Under the pieces are notes generated by a model. It did not search any database. It was given only the letters and a program-made list of their open reading frames with translations, and was not told the DNA's origin. Of a DNA stretch of 5,397 nt, positions 1-5,056 are shown piece after piece; position 1 is the first letter of the stretch; the number at the start of each line of letters is the position of its first letter. Source of the stretch: Chitinophagaceae bacterium (GTDB lineage Bacteria > Bacteroidota > Bacteroidia > Chitinophagales > Chitinophagaceae); NCBI GenBank assembly GCA_025362915.1, contig JANYEU010000172.1, positions 1 to 5,397 on the forward strand. Reading direction: 5' to 3'. The position numbers and the translations under genes were made by a program.

Positions 1-141
1 CTTCGTAGATGGTGTAATGATGCTTCGTAGATGGTGCAATGATGCTTCGTAGATGGTGCAATGATGCTTCGCAGATGGTGCAATGATGCTTCGCAGATGG
101 TGCAATGATGCTTCGCAGATGGTGCAATCATGCTTCGTAGA
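1..141. repeat. 22-bp direct tandem repeat array, six full units plus a partial one, open at the left edge
   Basis: Six complete head-to-tail 22-bp units start at 1, 23, 45, 67, 89 and 111, and a 9-bp partial unit (CTTCGTAGA) ends at 141. Each unit begins CTTCG and normally ends GCAATGATG. There are no spacers. Units 1-3 carry T at unit position 6 and units 4-6 carry C. Unit 1 alone has T at unit position 15, and unit 6 has C instead of G at unit position 19 (window base 129). Grouping of the variants along the array fits spread by slippage or unequal exchange. The array stops 6 bp past the ftsY stop codon. Its true length is unknown because it enters from outside the window. I do not recognise a function. 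Confidence 0.97.
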
Positions 142-147
142 GAGTAT

Positions 148-1104
148 TTACAGCTTAAACAGGCTATCTACAAATTCGTGTTTATCAAAAATTAGTAAGT
201 CGTCTATCTTTTCTCCCACCCCAATAAACTTTACAGGAATCTTGAACTGATGTGCTATTGCTAAAACCACACCGCCCTTGGCAGTGCCATCCAGCTTGGT
301 GATGGTGAGGCTATTAACATCGGTGGCAGCAGTGAAATGTTTTGCCTGTTCCAAAGCATTTTGCCCTGTAGATCCGTCCAACACCAACATTACCTCGTGT
401 GGTGCATTGGGTAATAACTTACCAATAACACGTTTTATCTTGGTCAACTCATCCATTAGGTATGCCTTATTATGCAACCTTCCGGCAGTATCTATTATTA
501 CAATATCGCTCCCTTTGGATAGGGCACTTTTTACGGTATCAAAAGCTACGGCACTTGGATCGCTGCCCATTGCCTGTTTTACAATTGGCACCCCTACCCT
601 TTCGCTCCAGATAGTTAACTGATCTACCGCTGCAGCCCTGAATGTATCGGCAGCACCCAGCAATACATTGTACCCGGCTTTTTTATAATTGTATGCCAGT
701 TTGCCAATGGTAGTTGTTTTACCAACACCGTTTACGCCTACCACCAGTATTATATAAGGCTTTTTATTGGCAGGAACCTCAAAGTTTTTATAGTCGGCAT
801 CGGCAGCATCAATCAATATGGCTTCTATTTCTTCCTGTAATATCCTGTTCAGTTCGCTTGTGCCAAGGTATTTATCCTGCTGCACCCTTTTTTCCAATCG
901 TCCTATTATTTCCAAGGTGGTATCAATGCCCACATCCGCATTTACCAATGCTTCTTCCAGACTATCAAGCACTTCATCATCCACCGTGCTTTTTCCCGCA
1001 ATGGCTTTTGTTATCTTGGAAAAGAACCCCTCTTTGGTTTTATTCAAACCTTCATCAAGCGTTTCCTTTTCTTTTTTACCGAATAACTTTCCAAAAAAAC
1101 TCAT
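148..1104 (-). CDS. ftsY: Signal recognition particle receptor FtsY (SRP GTPase)
   Basis: This is the bacterial SRP receptor. It docks SRP-ribosome-nascent chain complexes at the inner membrane through a GTP-dependent heterodimer with Ffh and hands membrane proteins to SecYEG. The 318-residue protein has the whole NG core. A helical N domain spans about residues 20-100. The GTPase follows, with P-loop GVNGVGKT at 123-130, DTFRAAA at 153-159, DTAGR at 205-209, TKLDG at 269-273 and the closing GVGEKIDDL at 295-303. The N-terminus is short and basic (MSFFGKLFGKKEK) and lacks the long acidic A domain of E. coli FtsY, as is common outside gammaproteobacteria; it probably binds lipid. The ATG is preceded by a weak AGGG two bases upstream. 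The gene is transcribed away from its neighbour at 1312, and its 3' end runs straight into the 22-bp array. Nothing looks broken. Confidence 0.97.
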   Translation of the reverse strand: MSFFGKLFGKKEKETLDEGLNKTKEGFFSKITKAIAGKSTVDDEVLDSLEEALVNADVGIDTTLEIIGRLEKRVQQDKYLGTSELNRILQEEIEAILIDAADADYKNFEVPANKKPYIILVVGVNGVGKTTTIGKLAYNYKKAGYNVLLGAADTFRAAAVDQLTIWSERVGVPIVKQAMGSDPSAVAFDTVKSALSKGSDIVIIDTAGRLHNKAYLMDELTKIKRVIGKLLPNAPHEVMLVLDGSTGQNALEQAKHFTAATDVNSLTITKLDGTAKGGVVLAIAHQFKIPVKFIGVGEKIDDLLIFDKHEFVDSLFKL

Positions 1105-1311
1105 AGCCCTAATAATTTATGTCAGTAATATATGGCGGTAAAAGTAGCATAAAGTTGATTTAATGAGAATACAAAAGAATATTTCCACATTGGTCTAACA
1201 TCTATTATTACCCTTTGGATAATAAAATAGATGTTTTACCGTTTTTAAAAAAAGAATGTTTAAAATATTAAACGAGGTTGCCCTTATTTTAATTCAATTG
1301 ATAGCTAGGAG
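1105..1311. promoter_or_regulatory. Divergent promoter region between ftsY and the SirB1-like gene
   Basis: This AT-rich 207-bp gap separates two divergently transcribed genes, so it must hold or lie next to promoters for both. I could not find an exact TAnnTTTG -7 element for either gene; the nearest plus-strand match is TACCCTTTG at 1209-1217, with a spacer one base too long. The main visible structure is the inverted repeat at 1197-1235. The region is called regulatory from position alone. Confidence 0.5.
1197..1235. repeat. Imperfect inverted repeat in the divergent ftsY / SirB1-like gap
   Basis: The left arm AACATCTATTATTA (1197-1210) pairs with the right arm at 1220-1235, giving 14 bp with a two-base bulge in the right arm. 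The loop is 1211-1219. The stem is almost all A/T, and a run of T and A follows at about 1241-1253. Because it sits between two divergent genes, a terminator role for an annotated gene makes little sense. An operator or a cruciform-prone site is possible but unproven. Confidence 0.6.
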
Positions 1312-2181
1312 ATGAATAACACTAAAGAATTAAATGCGTTGTTTACTTTAATTGACGATCCGGATCAGGAAGTATTTACTACTGTGTCTGAAAAGATTTC
1401 CAGTTTTGGCAAGGCCATTATCCCCAATCTGGAAAACCTGTGGGAGAATACTTTTAGTCAGGACGTGCAGGAAAGGATAGAAGATATTATTCACAGACTA
1501 CATTATACAGACCTTGTAAATGATGTGACCGAATGGCGGGACAGCGCTTACCATGATTTATTGGTAGGTGCATTATTGGTGGCAAAATATCATTATCCAG
1601 ATTTGCAATCGGGTCCGGTATTGCAGGATATAGAGAAAATAAGGAAGAATGTATGGCTGGAACTGAACAATTTCCTTACTCCATTGGAACAGGCAAACGT
1701 GATAAGTAGTATTCTGTACAATTATTATAGCCTGAAAGGAAATGAGGTTGATTATTCCATCAAGGATGATTTCTTTTTGAATAAGGTATTGGCAAGACGA
1801 AAAGGGAATTCAATTACCAATGGCATCATCTATCAGGTTTTATGTGATTTGCTGGATGTAAATGCCAAGATAATAAACATACCGCGGCATTTTATCATTG
1901 CGTTTTATCATTCAGATTATAACCCTGATTCTTTTCTGGGGCATCCACAGGATAAGATACATTTTTATGTAGATGCCACCACAGGACAGGCATATTCTCA
2001 TTTGGATATTGAAAAATATTTGAAGGAAATGAATGCATCCAATAAGCCATCTTATTACAAACCTTTATCGCACAAGCGAATTATTAAGGTATTGCTGGAG
2101 GAATTGAGCAATTGCTATGAGAAGCCTACCGAAATGGAAAAGAGAAACGAAATATTGGCACTTGTGGAAATACTGAGCTAG
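1312..2181 (+). CDS. SirB1/transglutaminase-like protein with a helical N-terminal region
   Basis: This is a 289-residue soluble protein without signal peptide or membrane segment. Residues about 70-230 resemble the SirB1 / transglutaminase-like core (Transglut_core2 type). The key stretch is RRKGNSIT at 162-169, aligned with the family's R-R-x-G-x-P/C-I-S segment. It is followed by an amphipathic helix, then IPRHFIIAF at 189-197 (family PGHF, H193) and YVDATTG at 219-225 (family DP-x-x-G, D221). No Cys stands where a transglutaminase nucleophile would be expected, and the nearest (C178) lies in the helix, so catalysis is doubtful. Residues 1-65 look like one or two HEAT-like helical pairs. 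An in-frame TAG at 1306-1308 makes ATG 1312 the earliest start, and no internal Met occurs before residue 240. AGGAG (1307-1311) touches the ATG, too close for normal Shine-Dalgarno use. The biological role of this family is not firmly known. Confidence 0.8.
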   Translation: MNNTKELNALFTLIDDPDQEVFTTVSEKISSFGKAIIPNLENLWENTFSQDVQERIEDIIHRLHYTDLVNDVTEWRDSAYHDLLVGALLVAKYHYPDLQSGPVLQDIEKIRKNVWLELNNFLTPLEQANVISSILYNYYSLKGNEVDYSIKDDFFLNKVLARRKGNSITNGIIYQVLCDLLDVNAKIINIPRHFIIAFYHSDYNPDSFLGHPQDKIHFYVDATTGQAYSHLDIEKYLKEMNASNKPSYYKPLSHKRIIKVLLEELSNCYEKPTEMEKRNEILALVEILS

Positions 2182-2194
2182 TTGCTATTAGTGG

Positions 2195-2260
2195 AAAGTC
2201 AAAAGTCGAAAGTGTGGAGTCTTACTTTCGACTTTCGACTATCGACTTATAACTTATAAC
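2195..2260. repeat. Heptad-built palindrome and degenerate 7-bp tandem tract
   Basis: The left arm AGTCAAAAGTCGAAAGT (2197-2213) pairs with ACTTTCGACTTTCGACT (2224-2240), giving a 17-bp stem with one A-C mismatch (2201/2236) and a 10-base loop. The arms are made of 7-bp units: AAAGTCA, AAAGTCG and AAAGTGT from 2195 on the left; ACTTTCG, ACTTTCG, ACTATCG, ACTTATA, ACTTATA and then AC from 2224 to 2260 on the right. The right side stays in 7-bp phase past the stem. It starts 13 bases after the stop of the SirB1-like gene. The stem could end that transcript, but no T-run follows it. From memory, similar AGTCGAAAGTC palindromes are dispersed between genes in some Bacteroidota; this is not checked here. 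Confidence 0.85.
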
Positions 2261-2263
2261 AAC

Positions 2264-2271
2264 TAAATTTG
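2264..2271 (+). promoter_or_regulatory. Bacteroidota -7 promoter element TAAATTTG for the phosphopantetheinyl transferase gene
   Basis: TAAATTTG is an exact match to the Bacteroidota sigma-A -7 consensus TAnnTTTG, and it ends only three bases before ATG 2275. No clear TTTG -33 element was found upstream, where the heptad repeat lies. If the element works, transcription would start within a few bases of the ATG, giving a leaderless or nearly leaderless mRNA. It also overlaps the possible TTG start at 2269, arguing against that start. Confidence 0.55.
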
Positions 2272-2274
2272 CCT

Positions 2275-2952
2275 ATGCCTCTGTTTTATAAAAAAGATAT
2301 TAACCCTACCACATCATTGGCTATCTGGAAAATAGAAGAAGCAGAAGCTTTCTTTTTGGATTATGTGCCACTGAAAAGTACCATTACCCATCCACATAAG
2401 CGGTTGCAACATTTGGCAGGAAGATATTTGTTGCAGTATCTATATCCCGATTTCCCCATTAGTTCCATACAGATTGCAGATACCCGTAAACCTTATCTGG
2501 AAGACGAGAAGTATCATTTTTCTATCTCGCATAGTGGAGATTATGCAGCCGCAATAGTAAGTTCTACGGAAAGAACAGGAATAGATATTGAATTGGTGCG
2601 ACCTACTGTTGCCAAGATTGCCCATAAATTCTTGCATCCAGAAGAAATAAATCAATTATTAGGGGTGGATATTCATACTAAATTGGGAGATATTGTACAA
2701 ATTCAATCTATATTATTACCCAAACTTACCGAACTAACAGTGCATTGGTGTGCGAAGGAAGCTATATTTAAATGGTGGGGATTAGGCGATGTAGACTTTA
2801 GTGAAATGATGCGGATTGATGATTTTATTCTGAGCGATGAAGGAACATTAAGAAGCAGGTTTATTAAGGATAATTTACCGCATCCTATTACACCTCAATA
2901 CAAAATATTCGATGGCCTATGTTTGGTATGGCTTAGCGAAAACTGGCAGTGA
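2275..2952 (+). CDS. 4'-phosphopantetheinyl transferase, Sfp type
   Basis: The enzyme transfers the phosphopantetheine arm of coenzyme A to a conserved serine of acyl or peptidyl carrier proteins, making them active for fatty acid, polyketide or nonribosomal peptide synthesis. From ATG 2275 the protein has 225 residues, a usual size for the two-lobed Sfp class. Visible motifs are RKPYL at 71-75, FSISHS at 82-87 (CoA binding), GIDIE at 102-106 (metal ligands D104 and E106) and WCAKEAIFK at 158-166 (E162, K166). The gap between GIDIE and WCAKE holds a somewhat long hydrophobic insertion (about 127-155). A TTG six bases upstream, at 2269, would add two residues (MP), but it lies inside the -7 element, so ATG 2275 is preferred. 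No carrier protein, PKS or NRPS gene is nearby, so the target cannot be told from context. Confidence 0.92.
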   Translation: MPLFYKKDINPTTSLAIWKIEEAEAFFLDYVPLKSTITHPHKRLQHLAGRYLLQYLYPDFPISSIQIADTRKPYLEDEKYHFSISHSGDYAAAIVSSTERTGIDIELVRPTVAKIAHKFLHPEEINQLLGVDIHTKLGDIVQIQSILLPKLTELTVHWCAKEAIFKWWGLGDVDFSEMMRIDDFILSDEGTLRSRFIKDNLPHPITPQYKIFDGLCLVWLSENWQ

Positions 2953-2980
2953 AAAAATAATTTCCAAAGAGATTTAGTCT

Positions 2981-3031
2981 TGCAAAAAAGAGGGGAGGAC
3001 ATCCCTTTTTTGAGACACCCTCCTCTAATAT
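2981..3031. terminator. Probable bidirectional terminator between convergent genes
   Basis: An imperfect stem pairs AGAGGGGAGG (2989-2998) with CCTCCTCT (3019-3026), giving 8 bp with a two-G bulge. A competing inner stem pairs the A-run ending at 2989 with the T-run at 3006-3011. Read on the minus strand, the stem is followed by TTTTTT (2989-2984), a good intrinsic terminator for the small gene at 3054-3314. Read on the plus strand, it is followed by the weaker AATATATTTTTA, which could serve the phosphopantetheinyl transferase gene. Its position between two convergent stop codons fits. Confidence 0.7.
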
Positions 3032-3053
3032 ATTTTTATCAAAATCCTTTCCT

Positions 3054-3314
3054 CTAGCTACCTAAAACGAAAAATTTATTCTGTTTCCCTTTCTTTACAA
3101 CATACCCAATTCCAGAAGCAAGCAACATCAAACTCATGCCCCCATCAAAAGGAACTATCGGGCCACCATCTCCACCAGGACCATTGCCTGGAGAACCTGG
3201 ACCACCAATACCTGGATCATCAGCTGGGCTTTGTGCTTTTAGATTTGAATTCAAGCATAAGCTCATAACCAATATAAGCCCGAAAAGCTGTAGCGTTTTT
3301 TTAAGTGTTTGCAT
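3054..3314 (-). CDS. Small secreted glycine/proline-rich protein with a PFDGG sorting-type C-terminus (PID-CTERM-like)
   Basis: This 86-residue protein has the plan of a sorted surface protein. A signal peptide covers residues 1-27 (basic MQTLKK, hydrophobic LFGLILVMSL core), with likely signal peptidase I cleavage after LKA, leaving QSPADD at the new N-terminus. A Gly/Pro/Asp-rich linker spans 29-54. PFDGG follows at 55-59, then a 14-residue hydrophobic segment (about 60-73) and a basic cluster KKGKQNK at 74-80. The order short motif, hydrophobic helix, basic tail is that of C-terminal sorting signals. The PFDGG...GxGYxxKK pattern resembles the short Bacteroidota proteins I know as PID-CTERM, a recollection not tested by search. 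C20 does not sit in a good lipobox. The mature part is almost only linker, so it may be a small anchored peptide. A strong T-run terminator follows the gene. The antisense frame at 3136-3327 is a shadow. Confidence 0.75.
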   Translation of the reverse strand: MQTLKKTLQLFGLILVMSLCLNSNLKAQSPADDPGIGGPGSPGNGPGGDGGPIVPFDGGMSLMLLASGIGYVVKKGKQNKFFVLGS

Positions 3315-3530
3315 TACTCTAAATTAAAATTATTGTTGTGGGGCGATTTTACTTAAACCGTATTTCCAAATGACGAATCCGTTGCGAAAATAATGAACTT
3401 ATTTAGATTAAATCTATTTTATATTCCCATTTTTTTAAAATACACCCCCATTCTTTTTACCTATTCTCTGTATTAAGCAATATCATTCCCAATAAATCAG
3501 CAAAATTTATAGTTTGCTTATAACAATGCC

Positions 3531-3581
3531 CCTTCCCAAAATGCCATAATCCTTATAAGGATTATGGTAATAATGGGAAGG
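3531..3581. repeat. Composite palindrome: perfect 24-bp core within an 8-bp outer stem
   Basis: The core 3544-3567 is a perfect palindrome with half-site CCATAATCCTTA, centred between 3555 and 3556. An outer perfect stem pairs CCTTCCCA (3531-3538) with TGGGAAGG (3574-3581). Between them is an internal loop of 5 and 6 bases (3539-3543, 3568-3573). In all, 51 bases can fold into one long hairpin or cruciform. No T-run follows on the plus strand, nor on the minus strand, where GGCATTG follows, so it is not a classic terminator. It lies between divergent genes, so an operator for a dimeric regulator, or part of an unannotated RNA, are both open. Confidence 0.85.
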
Positions 3582-3685
3582 ATATTAATCAATTAAGGAC
3601 TAATAATCCTAATAAAAAGATGTTTCGGGCAAAAAATCAATCCAATAAAACTATTGCGCAGCACCAATAACTTATAACTCATCTA

Positions 3686-3693
3686 TACATTTG
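3686..3693 (+). promoter_or_regulatory. Bacteroidota -7 promoter element TACATTTG for pth
   Basis: TACATTTG matches TAnnTTTG exactly and ends four bases before the pth ATG. No good TTTG or TTG was found at the usual -33 distance; the nearest TTG is at 3654-3656, too far. The arrangement copies that at 2264-2275 and implies a very short or absent 5' leader. Confidence 0.5.
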
Positions 3694-3697
3694 CCCC

Positions 3698-4276
3698 ATG
3701 AGTAAGTTTTTAATTGTAGGATTAGGCAATGTTGGAGCTGAATATAACCATACCCGACACAACATAGGGTTTGATGTATTGGATGCTTTTGTAATTAAAA
3801 ACAATGGTCAATATAAACTGGAAAGGCTGGCTTATATGGCAGAAGTACGCTGGAAAGGGCGTACTTTTATCTGTATAAAACCAACCACTTACATGAATTT
3901 GAGTGGCAAAGCCTTTAAATATTGGCTTGACAAAGAGAAAATAGAAATAGAAAACACCTTGACAATTGTGGACGACCTTGCCCTTCCACTAAGTAAGATA
4001 CGCCTTAGAGCCAGTGGTAGTGATGCCGGGCATAATGGGCTACGTGATATTCAATTGACCCTTGGCACAGACAAGTATCCAAAACTTAGGTTTGGCATTG
4101 GGAATAATTTTCCAAAAGGGATGCAGGTAGAGTTTGTTTTGGGAAAATGGTTTCCCGAAGAACGCCCCGTTGTTATCAAGAAAATAGAAAAATCAACCGA
4201 GATAATAGAGCAATTTGCTACAATTGGCATAGAAAAAGCCATGAATTTTGCCAATACACTATCCTTTACACAATAA
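3698..4276 (+). CDS. pth: Peptidyl-tRNA hydrolase
   Basis: Pth is a cytosolic enzyme that cleaves the ester bond of peptidyl-tRNAs released early from ribosomes, recycling tRNA; it is essential in many bacteria. The 192-residue length fits the family. Visible hallmarks are FLIVGLGNVGAEYNHTRHNIGF at the start (N11 and catalytic H21), KPTTYMNLSG with N67, VDDLALP with D92 (the position of E. coli D93), SDAGHNGLRDI with N113, and RFGIGNN at 131-137. All active-site positions are present, so it should be active. The ATG has no Shine-Dalgarno site and lies just behind a consensus -7 element. Many Bacteroidota carry pth next to the ribosomal protein L25/Ctc gene; none is here, and pth seems to have its own promoter. 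The next gene begins 120 bp downstream, with no clear terminator between them. Confidence 0.97.
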   Translation: MSKFLIVGLGNVGAEYNHTRHNIGFDVLDAFVIKNNGQYKLERLAYMAEVRWKGRTFICIKPTTYMNLSGKAFKYWLDKEKIEIENTLTIVDDLALPLSKIRLRASGSDAGHNGLRDIQLTLGTDKYPKLRFGIGNNFPKGMQVEFVLGKWFPEERPVVIKKIEKSTEIIEQFATIGIEKAMNFANTLSFTQ

Positions 4277-4396
4277 AACATACACATTTTCAGTTATAAG
4301 TATTGGAATATAATATATGTAGCCAATAAAAGTGGTTCTGTGCAGTAAACGCAAGAGGAACGCGGGCTATATAATTACTATTTTAAATGTACTAAC

Positions 4397-5011
4397 ATGA
4401 AGATTTTCTGCGTCGGACGAAATTATGGTGCTCATGCAAAAGAGTTGGGTAACGATGTACCCGAGCAGCCTGTTATCTTCATGAAACCCAAGAGTGCATT
4501 ACTACAACCAAATACCCCGTTTTATTATCCAGAGTTTTCTAATGAGTTGCATTACGAAGTAGAAATCGTTTTGCGCATCTGTAAAAACGGCAAGCGCATA
4601 GAACAACATCATGCCTCTAAATATTATGATGCGTATTCATTGGGCATAGACTTTACTGCGAGAGACATTCAGAATGAACTAAAGAAGAAGGGTTTGCCTT
4701 GGGAAAAAGCGAAGGCATGGGACAATTCTGCCCTTGTTTCGAACAAGTGGATCCCCCTGAAACCTGCAGCTGTAAAAGAACCTATTCTGTTTTCTTTACT
4801 GCAAAATGAAAAAATAGTTCAAGACGGAAATACTAAAGACATGATTTTTTCGTTTAATGAGATAGTATCCCACATTTCGGATTATTTCTCCCTAAACATC
4901 GGCGATTTAATTTATACAGGGACACCGGCAGGAGTAGGAGAATGTTTGCCCGGGGATAAACTGGAAGGCTTTATAGCAAGTGAGAAATTTTTTGAAGTAG
5001 AAATAAAATAA
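4397..5011 (+). CDS. Fumarylacetoacetate hydrolase family protein (acylpyruvase/FAHD1-YcgM type)
   Basis: FAH-family enzymes use a divalent metal to cleave or decarboxylate 2-oxo or 1,3-dioxo acids. Short single-domain members like this one (204 residues) act as acylpyruvases, oxaloacetate decarboxylases or related enzymes, so the exact substrate cannot be assigned. The sequence shows GRNYGAHAKELG at 7-18, the metal ligands in HYEVEIVLRI (E54, E56) and GIDFTARD (D85), KAKAWDNSA at 104-112, and TGTPAGVG at 174-181. The order and spacing match the FAHD1/YcgM branch, so all catalytic features seem intact. No signal peptide is present, so it is cytosolic. The ATG has no obvious Shine-Dalgarno site. 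The following E1 gene starts 45 bp after the stop in the same direction, so shared transcription is plausible and would fit handling of 2-oxo acids, but that link is inference. Confidence 0.92.
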   Translation: MKIFCVGRNYGAHAKELGNDVPEQPVIFMKPKSALLQPNTPFYYPEFSNELHYEVEIVLRICKNGKRIEQHHASKYYDAYSLGIDFTARDIQNELKKKGLPWEKAKAWDNSALVSNKWIPLKPAAVKEPILFSLLQNEKIVQDGNTKDMIFSFNEIVSHISDYFSLNIGDLIYTGTPAGVGECLPGDKLEGFIASEKFFEVEIK

Positions 5012-5056
5012 TAGTATTAACAATCAACCTTTTTTGAACGTAAAACGTACCACATC

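Larger units (their letters stand above)
3315..3697. other. Long non-coding gap between the small secreted-protein gene and pth
   Basis: This 383-bp AT-rich gap separates two divergent genes. I found no open reading frame with protein-like character on either strand, and no tRNA or rRNA. It contains the composite palindrome at 3531-3581, the 10-mer AACTTATAAC (3669-3678) and the pth -7 element (3686-3693). Around 3420-3500 there are pyrimidine-rich stretches with several CCCAT/CCCAA words but no clear repeat. No exact TAnnTTTG element was seen on the minus strand for the small gene, although it must have a promoter here. Confidence 0.7.

Noticed and set aside
1..141. CRISPR array
   Set aside because: The 22-bp units are directly contiguous with no unique spacers.
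278..1141. Plus-strand open frames of 107-130 codons (278-622, 714-1106, 818-1141)
   Set aside because: They lie antisense to ftsY, have no recognisable motifs, and are explained as shadows of the clear FtsY coding frame.
2440..2655. Minus-strand frame of 71 codons
   Set aside because: It is antisense to the phosphopantetheinyl transferase motifs, and its sequence is not protein-like.
3255..3257. C20 of the small secreted protein as a lipoprotein cysteine
   Set aside because: The preceding residues (MSL) do not give a proper lipobox, while a good signal peptidase I site (LKA) follows at 25-27.
3136..3327. Plus-strand Pro/Gly-rich frame of 63 codons
   Set aside because: Its low-complexity part is the antisense of the Gly/Pro linker of the minus-strand protein, which has a proper signal peptide and terminator.
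3531..3581. Composite palindrome as a Rho-independent terminator
   Set aside because: No T-run follows on either strand, and no gene ends nearby pointing into it.
4051..4287. Minus-strand frame of 78 codons
   Set aside because: It is antisense to the conserved C-terminal part of Pth and has no recognisable features.
4301..4328. Inverted repeat TATTGG / CCAATA after pth as a terminator
   Set aside because: The stem is only 6 bp with a 16-base loop and is followed by AAAAG rather than a T-run.
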